From the NCBI GenBank assembly GCA_013141115.1, contig JABFRP010000003.1, positions 434,001-498,000 of the forward strand: 64,000 nucleotides of DNA. The letters run 5' to 3'. Positions 36,658 through 45,665 of the stretch are shown here, piece by piece (the stretch's first letter is position 1; every line of letters starts with the position of its first letter). Made by a program: the position numbers and the translations under genes. The notes beneath the pieces are model-generated. The model made no database searches. It was not told the DNA's origin and worked only from the letters and a program-made list of their open reading frames with translations. Source of the stretch: Ferruginibacter sp. (GTDB lineage: Bacteria > Bacteroidota > Bacteroidia > Chitinophagales > Chitinophagaceae).

Positions 36658-37602
36658 ATGGATTTAACACCTAAAGAATTTGAATTACTGTTATGTGAGT
36701 TTTGTAAACAAGATTTGCCTAAAAATTTTTCAGTAATACATAATACTCATATAGTTGGTAATGAAAGTGAAAATAAACGCCAAATTGATGTAGAGATAAG
36801 AGGAAAACTAGGAATATCTAATATATTAATTTGTGGCGAAGCAAGAAATTGGAATGATAAATTAGGAAACGAATCAATTGACGGACTAGTAGGAAAATAT
36901 CTAACAGATGAAATAAAAGCCAATAAAGTAATTGCATTCTCAAATTATGGTTTTACTGAACCCGCAATAACTAGAGCCAAGGCTAAAGGTATTGAATTAC
37001 TGATGCCTGAAGAGCCAGGAAAGTCCATTAGGACTCTTCCACATTTAGTTTGTATTGGGTATCTGGGTAGAATTGAACTAAAAATGGTTGGTACGGGGCC
37101 ACAATATCAAGAGTTTTCTATGGACCCAAATGACTATGTCATTATAAAAGGGGAAAAGAATTTGTCTTTTAAGAAAAATCTTTGTTCTTTAATTGCTCAC
37201 AAATTATGGTTAGATAGTACTAAAACAATAATGTCTGATTTATCAGCAATAGACATAGAGGAACATAATGTTTTGTATGAATTAAAAAACAAAAGTGGTT
37301 ATAAATATGTGGCGAAATTAATACAGACAAAAACAAATATTGAGTGGGATTACTTTATTGAAAATTTACCTACAGGTGTACTATATCATGTCAATTCAGG
37401 GGAGTCAGTAATTGTAGATCTCCAAGGTAATGAGACCGAAAGATTCGCTAAAGTGCTTGCTTCACCAACAAAGTTAAACTATGAATCACGAGAAGATTGC
37501 CTTAAGTATTTAATTGATAAACCATATCATCATATCAATTTTGTAATGATGAATCCTGATAGAACTGATACAAATAATGAACCTCTTTTTTTTTCAGCTT
37601 AA
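36658..37602 (+). CDS. Restriction-endonuclease-like (Mrr-type) protein
   Basis: A soluble 314-residue protein without signal peptide, so cytoplasmic, unlike its neighbours. Residues 5-110 look like a PD-(D/E)xK nuclease core of the Mrr/restriction-endonuclease-like kind: RQIDVEIRG (Asp44), LICGEARNW (Glu61, with Arg63 where the usual ExK has Lys) and IAFSNYGFTEPAITRAKAKG. The remaining 200 residues are unrecognised. The gene is more AT-rich than the flanking genes and interrupts the PUL, suggesting horizontal insertion. It might act in defence or DNA processing, or be a catalytically altered relative. The Lys-to-Arg change is the main caution. Confidence 0.68.
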   Translation: MDLTPKEFELLLCEFCKQDLPKNFSVIHNTHIVGNESENKRQIDVEIRGKLGISNILICGEARNWNDKLGNESIDGLVGKYLTDEIKANKVIAFSNYGFTEPAITRAKAKGIELLMPEEPGKSIRTLPHLVCIGYLGRIELKMVGTGPQYQEFSMDPNDYVIIKGEKNLSFKKNLCSLIAHKLWLDSTKTIMSDLSAIDIEEHNVLYELKNKSGYKYVAKLIQTKTNIEWDYFIENLPTGVLYHVNSGESVIVDLQGNETERFAKVLASPTKLNYESREDCLKYLIDKPYHHINFVMMNPDRTDTNNEPLFFSA

Positions 37603-37722
37603 TCTGACCAAGGCGGCATAACAACATTTGCAATTAATTTTACTGTTACCTACCCGTAACAGCACAGGATAATATCTACTTTGCATTAAAATACATTTAC
37701 AGTAACTTTTAATTATTGCTGT

Positions 37723-38817
37723 ATGAAGCATGCTTCGGCATCCACCCGGATTGCTATTGTTTTTTCTGTAATGCTGTTTTGTAACAGCGTAACCGCTATT
37801 GCACAAAGCAGCAATACCGGTACTACTGGTAAAGTTTTAAAACTACTCTCCGAACATAACGGGCCTGTTATCAATAATGATCATCCCGATGTAATTACAA
37901 GCAACAACAAATCAGGTTTTGAAACCGGGCAGGTGATTAAATTTGGGAACCTATACCACATGTTCGTCAATGAAATGTTCGACAGGCCGCATAGAGATTT
38001 ACGAATAGCCTATTGGACAAGTACCGACGCTGTAAACTGGAAACGGCAATCCACCATTGTAAATAGTATTCCCGGCAGAACGCCCACTAATCCCCGCTCG
38101 GAAGTATGGGTAAATGCCGTGGTATTTAATGAAGAAGAAAGCGCCTGGAATATTTTTTATACCGCTTATCGTGCTGGTGATAGTACCAAAGGAGAGGTTC
38201 ATGGTAATGATTATGCAGGAAGAATATGGCGGGCTATGTCTGTTATAAAAGGCCGGGATGGCATTGCCGGGCCTTATGCAGATATGGCAATTGTGTTGCA
38301 ACCGGATCAACATTCTCAAGCCTGGGAAGGGCAGCAGGCAGTAGCATCATTTTTCCCCTACAAAGCAGGCAATACCTGGTATACGATGTATGCAGGGCAT
38401 AATCATTTGCCAAAAGGCGGATGGCCTGTGGGGATGGCTTTTGCCGATAAATTTAATGGCCCGTACACAAGAATGCCCGAAGAATTTAATCCTTTAAATG
38501 TTACAGATACATTTATGGAAAATCCAATTGTATCCAGGATAAAAGACGGCCGATATATGATGGTATTCGACTCTTTTGGCGACCAGGAAATAGGTTACAG
38601 TCTTTCCGCAGATGGTGTGCATTGGGATGAAGAGATAAGAGTAAAAATTCAGGCAAAACAAAATATTTGGGCAGAGGCCGGCGATCATTTTACCCGAACT
38701 CCGCTTTGTGCTATTGAGGAAGACGATGGAACGTTTACTGTAGTTTATACGGCTATGAGATTGGTGCAGGGAAGAAGATTTTATGCGGTTGGTAAATGTT
38801 CGCTGACATGGCAATAG
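37723..38817 (+). CDS. Unassigned beta-propeller, probable glycoside hydrolase
   Basis: A secreted 364-residue protein with a five-bladed propeller pattern of the GH43/GH130 kind: LYHMFVNEMF, LRIAYWTSTDAVNWKRQ, TWYTMYAGHNHLPKGGW, FMENPIVSRIKDGRYMMVFDS and IGYSLSADGVHWDEE. Acidic residues after strand starts (the Glu in MENPIV, for example) could be catalytic. It does not match a family I can name with confidence. It is the first PUL gene after the nuclease-like insertion; GH43 follows after 26 bases. Confidence 0.7.
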   Translation: MKHASASTRIAIVFSVMLFCNSVTAIAQSSNTGTTGKVLKLLSEHNGPVINNDHPDVITSNNKSGFETGQVIKFGNLYHMFVNEMFDRPHRDLRIAYWTSTDAVNWKRQSTIVNSIPGRTPTNPRSEVWVNAVVFNEEESAWNIFYTAYRAGDSTKGEVHGNDYAGRIWRAMSVIKGRDGIAGPYADMAIVLQPDQHSQAWEGQQAVASFFPYKAGNTWYTMYAGHNHLPKGGWPVGMAFADKFNGPYTRMPEEFNPLNVTDTFMENPIVSRIKDGRYMMVFDSFGDQEIGYSLSADGVHWDEEIRVKIQAKQNIWAEAGDHFTRTPLCAIEEDDGTFTVVYTAMRLVQGRRFYAVGKCSLTWQ

Positions 38818-38843
38818 TAACTATAAGATTAAAAGGTATTTCA

Positions 38844-40247
38844 ATGTTTAAAAAGAGTTTTATTGCAGCAATATTTTTTGTGTTTTTTGGCATGGGCGCA
38901 TTTAATCTTTCTGCACAAACCAAAAGCAAGGCCATCCTCTCCGGCATACCCTGGTTTGATAACAATGGAAATACAGTAAGTGCACACGGTGCCAACATTA
39001 TAAAAGAAAAAGGAAAATATTATTTGTTTGGCGAAGGCCATAAAGATGGCACAAACGCATTCGCCGGTTTTAATTGTTATTCATCCAGCGATTTATACAA
39101 CTGGAAATTTGAAAGTATTGCATTACCTGTGCAGTTAACAGGTAAATTGGACAGCAACAGTGTGGGAGAGCGGCCAAAAGTTATGAAATGTCCTTCTACC
39201 GGCGAATACGTGATGTACGTGCACGCAGATACATTAGGTTATAAAAGTCAGTATGTAGGTTATGCCACTGCAAAAAAAATTACAGGGCCTTACAGCTTTA
39301 ATGGCCCCATTCTTTTTAATGGCAAGCCCATAAAAAAATGGGATATGGGCACTTTCCAGGATAAGGATGGCAGCGGTTATGTATTGCTGCACGGCGGTGA
39401 TATTTATAAATTAAATCCTGATTACAAAAGCATCAGTGAACAAATAAACAAAGCTTTTGAAAAAGGATTTGAATCGCCTGCCATTTTTAAAAAAGATAGC
39501 CTGTATTATTTTTTAGGCTCTGATCTTACCGGTTGGGAACGCAACGATAATTATTATTTTACGGCTACATCATTAAAAGGCCCGTGGACAAAACAAGGTT
39601 TTATTGCACCGCCGGGTACACTTACCTGGAATTCGCAAACAACATTTGTGTTGCCCATTGAAGGAACAAAAGAAACTACTTTCATGTTCATGGGCGACAG
39701 GTGGTCTTTTCCCAAACAAAATTCAGCAGCAACTTATATTTGGCAACCACTGCAGGTTGATGGGCATAAAATTGCAATGCCTGTATTTAATGAGGCATGG
39801 AAGATAGATGTAAAGGCAGGTGTGAATAGTTCAGGTGAAATAAAGGGAAATGAAATTGCTGCAAATGACCAACAAATTATTTATACCGGCAACTGGCAGC
39901 AGGATACATTGGCTGTAAAAAGTTCCGATACAAAAGGCGATGCTTTTTCTTTTACGGTAAAAGGAACACAGGTTGGTATTTACGGATTAGCAAGACCTGA
40001 TGGCGGTTATGCTAATGTAATAATTCGCAACAGCAAAGGAAAAACAGTCCTTACATCATCTATTGATATGTATTCAAAATATCCAACGGTGTTGTTGAAG
40101 TTTTTAAGCCCGGTTTTAAAAAATGATTCTTATACAGTAACCCTTACAGTATTGGGAGAAAGATGGTGGTGGAAAGAAAAATCGGGGAGGGTTTCGGGAA
40201 GTAAGGGGGATGTTGTTTCTTTTGAAAAGATAATGGTAATTGAATAA
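38844..40247 (+). CDS. GH43 (exo-galactanase-like) with C-terminal beta domain
   Basis: A secreted 467-residue protein: signal peptide to about residue 25, GH43 propeller (AHGANIIKEKGKYYLFGE, YSSSDLYNWKFE, GTFQDKDGSGYVLLHGGDIY, ESPAIFKKDSLYYFLGSDL), then a C-terminal sandwich (about 335-467). The AHGANII start and absence of a canonical base Asp at the first blade resemble the subfamily of exo-beta-1,3-galactanases that act on arabinogalactan. That subfamily call is tentative. The ATG at 38844 fits the signal peptide, whereas the open frame reaches back into the previous gene. GH27 starts 13 bases downstream. Confidence 0.82.
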   Translation: MFKKSFIAAIFFVFFGMGAFNLSAQTKSKAILSGIPWFDNNGNTVSAHGANIIKEKGKYYLFGEGHKDGTNAFAGFNCYSSSDLYNWKFESIALPVQLTGKLDSNSVGERPKVMKCPSTGEYVMYVHADTLGYKSQYVGYATAKKITGPYSFNGPILFNGKPIKKWDMGTFQDKDGSGYVLLHGGDIYKLNPDYKSISEQINKAFEKGFESPAIFKKDSLYYFLGSDLTGWERNDNYYFTATSLKGPWTKQGFIAPPGTLTWNSQTTFVLPIEGTKETTFMFMGDRWSFPKQNSAATYIWQPLQVDGHKIAMPVFNEAWKIDVKAGVNSSGEIKGNEIAANDQQIIYTGNWQQDTLAVKSSDTKGDAFSFTVKGTQVGIYGLARPDGGYANVIIRNSKGKTVLTSSIDMYSKYPTVLLKFLSPVLKNDSYTVTLTVLGERWWWKEKSGRVSGSKGDVVSFEKIMVIE

Positions 40248-40260
40248 ATGTTTATGAAAT

Positions 40261-41430
40261 ATGAAAAGAAAAAGAATCAGTTTGTTTGTTGTTTTAGCAA
40301 CATCTTTTTTGATGTTACCAGGCGCTATATTGGCTCAAAAACCAAAGCCACCCATCATGGGTTGGAGCAGTTGGAATCATTTTCATATCAACATCAATGA
40401 AGAAATGATTCGTGGACAGGCCGATGCCATGATTAGCTCCGGTTTGAATGATGCAGGCTATCGCTTCATCAATATTGATGATGGTTATTTTGGTGGCAGA
40501 GATTCATCGGGTAAACTATTTTCCGATGCTAAAAAATTTCCTTTGGGTATGAAAGCATTGGCTGCATACATTCATAGCAAAGGTTTAAAAGCAGGTATTT
40601 ATACCGATGCAGGAATAAACACCTGCGGTTCTATTTATGATAAAGACCCTAATGGTTTTGGCGTAGGTATTTATGGCCATATTCAGCAGGACTGTAATTT
40701 ATTTTTTACGGAATGGAACTATGATTTTATAAAAGTAGACTGGTGTGGCGGCGAAAAGCAAAAGCTGGATGAGCAGACAGAATACACAAAAATTATTGAT
40801 GCAGTAAAAACCATCAATAAAAATTTGGTGTTTAATGTATGCCGATGGAAGTTTCCCGGTGAGTGGGCCATTAAAAAAGCTGACTCCTGGAGAATATCAG
40901 GAGACATCAGAGAAAATTTTTCTTCTATTCTAAAAATAATTGACCTGAATGCAGATTTATATAAGTATGCATCACCCGGCCATTACAACGATATGGATAT
41001 GCTGCAGGTGGGTCGTGGCATGAGTTATGAAGAAGATAAAACACATTTTTCTTTGTGGTGCATGATGAACTCACCGTTGCTTGCAGGTAACGATTTGCGA
41101 AGCATGAGTAAACAAACAATTGAAATACTCAGTAATAAAGAAATCATTGCCATTAATCAGGATATTGCATTTGTGCAGGCACAGCGGATGCTAAAAGAAA
41201 ATGATATGGAAGTTTGGGTAAAGCAGTTAAGCAAAAGAAAGCAAAAAGCAATTGCCATTATGAATCGTAGCGGCAAGGAAAAACAGTTTACACTTTCAGC
41301 AGTAAGCCTGGGTATTTCAAAGAAAAGTAAACTGAGAGATTTGTGGTTGCATAAAGACATTGGGAAAATTGGTGATGAAAAAATATTTACCATACCCAAA
41401 CATGGAGTGGTGGTATTGAAAGTTAATTAA
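40261..41430 (+). CDS. GH27 alpha-galactosidase-type enzyme
   Basis: A secreted 389-residue retaining GH27 enzyme with MGWSSWNHFHININEE, FINIDDGYFGG, nucleophile Asp160 (KVDWCGG) and acid/base Asp215 (WRISGDI), then a C-terminal beta domain. Alpha-galactosidase is the commonest activity; beta-L-arabinopyranosidase is the alternative and is relevant for arabinogalactan. It is tightly packed between GH43 and GH78. Confidence 0.92.
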   Translation: MKRKRISLFVVLATSFLMLPGAILAQKPKPPIMGWSSWNHFHININEEMIRGQADAMISSGLNDAGYRFINIDDGYFGGRDSSGKLFSDAKKFPLGMKALAAYIHSKGLKAGIYTDAGINTCGSIYDKDPNGFGVGIYGHIQQDCNLFFTEWNYDFIKVDWCGGEKQKLDEQTEYTKIIDAVKTINKNLVFNVCRWKFPGEWAIKKADSWRISGDIRENFSSILKIIDLNADLYKYASPGHYNDMDMLQVGRGMSYEEDKTHFSLWCMMNSPLLAGNDLRSMSKQTIEILSNKEIIAINQDIAFVQAQRMLKENDMEVWVKQLSKRKQKAIAIMNRSGKEKQFTLSAVSLGISKKSKLRDLWLHKDIGKIGDEKIFTIPKHGVVVLKVN

Positions 41431-41457
41431 TAATATTTTTATACTAGATGAAGTAAT

Positions 41458-44199
41458 ATGAAAAAAAATATCTTTCTCTTTATCGCTTTACAAAGCATCG
41501 TTTTATCATTGCTTGCACAGGTAAAAGTTGAAAATCTTCGCACAGAAAATTTACAAAACCCCATTGGTGTTGATGTATTACAACCAAATTTTAGCTGGCA
41601 GTTATCTTCCGTCGAAAGGAATGTAATGCAATCTGCCTATGAAATACGAGTAGGTACTATACCGGCGGCATTAGTAAAAGGAGAAGGAATATGGAAGAGT
41701 GGAAAAATAAATTCAAGTCAATCTATTCATGTTCCCTACAATGGTGCAGCATTGGTTTCGGGCAAAAAATATTACTGGCAGGTACGTGTATGGGATAATA
41801 ATGCTAAAGCATCGGCATGGAGCACAGTTTCATTTTGGCAGATGGGTTTGCTGCAACCAGCCGACTGGAAAGCACAATGGATAGAACCGGGTTATAAAGA
41901 AGATAGTGTTTTCGCAGCACCATTGTTGCGTAAAGAATTCAACGGTAAGAAAAAAATAAAATCAGCTACTGCATATATTACTGCACATGGTTTATACGAA
42001 GCACAGATAAATGGAAAACGAATTGGAGATGCTTATCTCACTCCCGGCTGGACGAGTTATAACAAGCACCTGCAATATCAATGCTACGATGTTACAGCAT
42101 ATATAATGAATGGCGACAATGCAATTGCGGTAACATTGGGCGATGGCTGGTACAGGGGCAATTTTGCTTTTGATAATAAAAGAAATATTTATGGAAAAGA
42201 TATCTCCTTGCTTTTTCAACTGGAGATTACTTATGCGGATGGTTCAATAGAAAGAGTTATTTCTGATAACAGTTGGAAATCTTCAACCGGAGCCATTCGT
42301 TCAAACGGTATTTATTTAGGCGAAACTATTGATGCAAGGCTGGAAAATAAAGGTTGGGCTTTGCCAGGATATGATGACACTAAATGGAATGGAGTAAAAA
42401 CGGCTGATTTTTCAAAAGAAATTTTAAAAGCAGCTTATAATGAACCGATAAAAAAGCATGAAACATTTAAGCCAGTAAAAATAATTACAACACCAAAGGG
42501 AGAAAAAGTAATCGACTTTGGACAAAACTTAGTGGGTTGGGTGCAAATAAAAGTAAAAGGGAACGCTGGAGATAAAATAACTATTTCTCATGCCGAAGTG
42601 CTGGATAAGAAGGGGAATTTTTATACTGAAAACCTGCGTGGAGCAAAAGCACAAGCAGTATATATACTGAATGGAAATGAAGAAGAAATATTTGAACCAC
42701 ACTTTACTTTTTTTGGATTTCGCTATATAAAGCTGGAAGGTATTGCTGGTGAATTAAAACCAGAAAATTTTACTGCTGTTGCATTGTATTCTGCTATGGA
42801 AAAAACCGGCAGCTTTACATCATCCAATGCCTTAATAAATCAATTGCAGCATAATATTGAGTGGGGGTTAAGAGGAAATTTTTTAGATGTACCAACCGAT
42901 TGTCCGCAACGGGATGAACGGATGGGCTGGACAGGTGATGCACAGGCATTCTTCCGCACCGCTACTTTTTTGCGTGGCGTAAATAATTTTTTTACAAAAT
43001 GGTTGAAAGATTTGTCGCTTGACCAAATTAATACCGGCAGTGTGCCGCATGTTATTCCAAATCCGTTAGGTGATAAAGGCTGGGCTGCTGGCGGCAGTGC
43101 AGGCTGGGCAGATGCAGCTACTATTATTCCATGGGAGATGTATTTGGTATATGGCGATAAAAGAATTTTGGAAGCACAGTATAGCAGTATGAAAGCATGG
43201 GTAGGTTACATGCAAAGCCAAAGCACTAACAATTTATGGAACAAAGGCAGCCACTATGGCGACTGGTTGTTTTATACCATGGCCGATGATAATGATGGCA
43301 GAGCCGCCATCACCAATAAATATTTAATAGCACAATGTTTTTATGCTTATTCTACACAACTGCTTATTAATGCAGCAAAAGAATTGGGTAAAACAGAAGA
43401 TGTAGTCACTTACACCACACTACTGCAAAAAATAAAAGATACTTTTTTAAAAGAATATACCACAGCAAATGGTGCCACCATGAGCAACACACAAACATCG
43501 TATGTACTGGCATTACATTTTGATATGTTGCCCGAACATTTAAGGCAACAGGCGGCAGACAGGCTGGTGGCGAATATCAAAGAATATAAAAACCATTTAA
43601 CCACCGGTTTTTTGGGTACACCTTATTTATGTCATGTGCTCAGTCGTTTTGGTTATTCCGATGTTGCGTACACATTATTATTACAAGAAACCTATCCTTC
43701 CTGGTTATACCCGGTAACAAAAGGCGCCACTACCATTTGGGAGCGTTGGGATGGCATTCGCACCAATGGCGATTTTCAGGCAATCACCATGAACTCCTTT
43801 AACCATTATGCGTATGGTGCCATTGGCGACTGGATGTATCGTGTAATGGCGGGATTGAATACGGAAGACGGTGATGGGGTAGGGTATAAAAAAATCCGCA
43901 TACAGCCACATATTGGCGGAGGTTTTACATACGTAGCAGCAGCTTATAAAACATTATATGGCACCATCAGCAGTAGTTGGAAATTGCAGGATGGTAAATT
44001 GCTATTTACTGTTGAAATTCCTGCCAACACCTTTGCCACAGTTTATGTTCCGGTGCAAGGTGAAAATGAAATAATGGAAAACGGTATGCCACTTACTGCA
44101 TCAAAAACAATGCAGGTAGTAGGTAAAGAAAAAGGAAATACCATTGTGAAACTTGGTTCTGGTAAGTATGAATTCACAACAGCTTTTGTTTCAAAATAA
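41458..44199 (+). CDS. GH78 alpha-L-rhamnosidase
   Basis: A secreted 913-residue GH78 enzyme. It opens with the family's Fn3-like domain (VENLRTENLQNPIGVD; QPNFSWQL), then two jelly rolls (ARLENKGWA), an alpha/alpha barrel with the acidic stretch DCPQRDERMGWTGD (481-494) holding the general acid, and WERWDG with the base candidate Glu762, and a C-terminal beta domain. It cleaves terminal alpha-L-rhamnose with inversion. Together with the two GH106 genes this makes three rhamnosidases, so rhamnose is a dominant terminal or backbone sugar of the substrate. The next gene starts after 4 bases. Confidence 0.93.
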   Translation: MKKNIFLFIALQSIVLSLLAQVKVENLRTENLQNPIGVDVLQPNFSWQLSSVERNVMQSAYEIRVGTIPAALVKGEGIWKSGKINSSQSIHVPYNGAALVSGKKYYWQVRVWDNNAKASAWSTVSFWQMGLLQPADWKAQWIEPGYKEDSVFAAPLLRKEFNGKKKIKSATAYITAHGLYEAQINGKRIGDAYLTPGWTSYNKHLQYQCYDVTAYIMNGDNAIAVTLGDGWYRGNFAFDNKRNIYGKDISLLFQLEITYADGSIERVISDNSWKSSTGAIRSNGIYLGETIDARLENKGWALPGYDDTKWNGVKTADFSKEILKAAYNEPIKKHETFKPVKIITTPKGEKVIDFGQNLVGWVQIKVKGNAGDKITISHAEVLDKKGNFYTENLRGAKAQAVYILNGNEEEIFEPHFTFFGFRYIKLEGIAGELKPENFTAVALYSAMEKTGSFTSSNALINQLQHNIEWGLRGNFLDVPTDCPQRDERMGWTGDAQAFFRTATFLRGVNNFFTKWLKDLSLDQINTGSVPHVIPNPLGDKGWAAGGSAGWADAATIIPWEMYLVYGDKRILEAQYSSMKAWVGYMQSQSTNNLWNKGSHYGDWLFYTMADDNDGRAAITNKYLIAQCFYAYSTQLLINAAKELGKTEDVVTYTTLLQKIKDTFLKEYTTANGATMSNTQTSYVLALHFDMLPEHLRQQAADRLVANIKEYKNHLTTGFLGTPYLCHVLSRFGYSDVAYTLLLQETYPSWLYPVTKGATTIWERWDGIRTNGDFQAITMNSFNHYAYGAIGDWMYRVMAGLNTEDGDGVGYKKIRIQPHIGGGFTYVAAAYKTLYGTISSSWKLQDGKLLFTVEIPANTFATVYVPVQGENEIMENGMPLTASKTMQVVGKEKGNTIVKLGSGKYEFTTAFVSK

Positions 44200-44203
44200 A
44201 TAA

Positions 44204-45652
44204 ATGAAAAGAACAGGGTTTCATATTTTTTTATTGTGCAGCGTATTGCGTTTAACGGCACAACATAACAGAGTAGATTCAAATTTTCATTTGTATCTAC
44301 TCATCGGCCAATCAAACATGGCAGGCAGAGGAGCGGTGGATGCAGAGCGTAAAACAAGCAATCCGCAAATACTTATGCTGGATTCTTTAAACCAATGGGT
44401 ACTCGCTACCGACCCGGTACATTATGATAAACCCGTTGCAGGTGTTGGCCCTGCTATCAGCTTTGCAAAAAATATGTTGGGTGATGATAAGGAAATTAAA
44501 ATTGGTTTAATACCCTGCGCATGGGGCGGCTCTCCCATAAAAGTGTGGCAGCCCGGTGCAACATATTTTAATGCACATCCTTACGATGATGCCATTGCCC
44601 GTACAAAAATGGCTATGCAAAAAGGAGTGTTGAAAGGCATCATTTGGCATCAGGGAGAATCGGATAATGATTCAGGCCGTGCAGTGCTGTATTTAGATAA
44701 ATTGAAAACATTAATACAGCGGTTAAGAACTGATTTACAAAATCCCAACCTGCCTTTTATCGCTGGCGAAATCGGACATTTTAATAAAACAGATTTTATC
44801 AATCCGATTGTCAATCATTTGCCAGGTGCAGTAAAAAATACTAGCGTTATTTCAGCAAAAGGATTAACCGACAAAGGAGACAAACTTCATTTTGATGCAT
44901 CGAGTGCAAGAGAATTGGGCAAACGATATGCAACAGCCATGCAGCAGTTACAGTCACAAAATATTGCATCTGCAAAAGCACCAATAATAGTATTGTGTTT
45001 TGATGATGCAGAAATTAGTCATTACACCATTGTGGCACCGCTGTTAAAAAAGTATGGGTTTGATGCCACTTTCATGGTTTGCGAAATGCCCCGCAAACAA
45101 CCGGCAGATTCGGTGTATTATATGAACTGGCAACAAATTGCTGCGTTGCACAAGCAAGGTTTTGAAATTGGCAACCACACAGGCCATCATAAAAATATGA
45201 CGAAGCTGAGCCGGGAGGAAATGCAAAAAGAAATTGCTTACATAGAAATAAAGTGTAAAGAATATGGAATACCCAAGCCTGTTTCATTTGCTTATCCCGG
45301 TAACCGTTCCGATTCATTATCGCAGGTGGTATTGGCCGAAATGGGGTACCGTTTTGCCCGTGCAGGCGGTAGCAGTTATTACAATCCGCAAAGGGATAGC
45401 AGGCTTATCATTCCAAGTTACACGATGGGCTCAACAGAAAAATTGGGCGAACGAACTATACAGGCTTTAAAGAATGTACAACCGGGACAGATATTGGTAT
45501 TCACTATACATGGGGTGCCTGATATTGTACATCCTGATTATACAACAAGCGAAGCGGCACTTACGGAGTTTCTTCAATTCATCAAGGATCGCAAGTTTAA
45601 TGTGATTACTTTGAAAGATCTTGATATACACATTAATAAAGCAACTAATTAA
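44204..45652 (+). CDS. Fused SASA/CE6-like esterase and NodB-type deacetylase
   Basis: A 482-residue secreted two-domain protein. Residues 25-250 are a SASA-type SGNH esterase (YLLIGQSNMAGRGA with Ser37; IIWHQGESDND; LHFDASSARELG), related to acetylxylan/sialate O-acetylesterases. Residues 260-480 are a polysaccharide deacetylase domain (NodB/CE4-like) with FDD (Asp267-Asp268) and HTGHH (His325, His329) as metal-binding motifs, and SFAYPGNRSD. One polypeptide would therefore carry two chemically different deacetylation activities. The domain order is easy to read; specificity is inferred. It is packed between GH78 and GH28. Confidence 0.87.
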   Translation: MKRTGFHIFLLCSVLRLTAQHNRVDSNFHLYLLIGQSNMAGRGAVDAERKTSNPQILMLDSLNQWVLATDPVHYDKPVAGVGPAISFAKNMLGDDKEIKIGLIPCAWGGSPIKVWQPGATYFNAHPYDDAIARTKMAMQKGVLKGIIWHQGESDNDSGRAVLYLDKLKTLIQRLRTDLQNPNLPFIAGEIGHFNKTDFINPIVNHLPGAVKNTSVISAKGLTDKGDKLHFDASSARELGKRYATAMQQLQSQNIASAKAPIIVLCFDDAEISHYTIVAPLLKKYGFDATFMVCEMPRKQPADSVYYMNWQQIAALHKQGFEIGNHTGHHKNMTKLSREEMQKEIAYIEIKCKEYGIPKPVSFAYPGNRSDSLSQVVLAEMGYRFARAGGSSYYNPQRDSRLIIPSYTMGSTEKLGERTIQALKNVQPGQILVFTIHGVPDIVHPDYTTSEAALTEFLQFIKDRKFNVITLKDLDIHINKATN

Positions 45653-45665
45653 ATTGATATTGATA

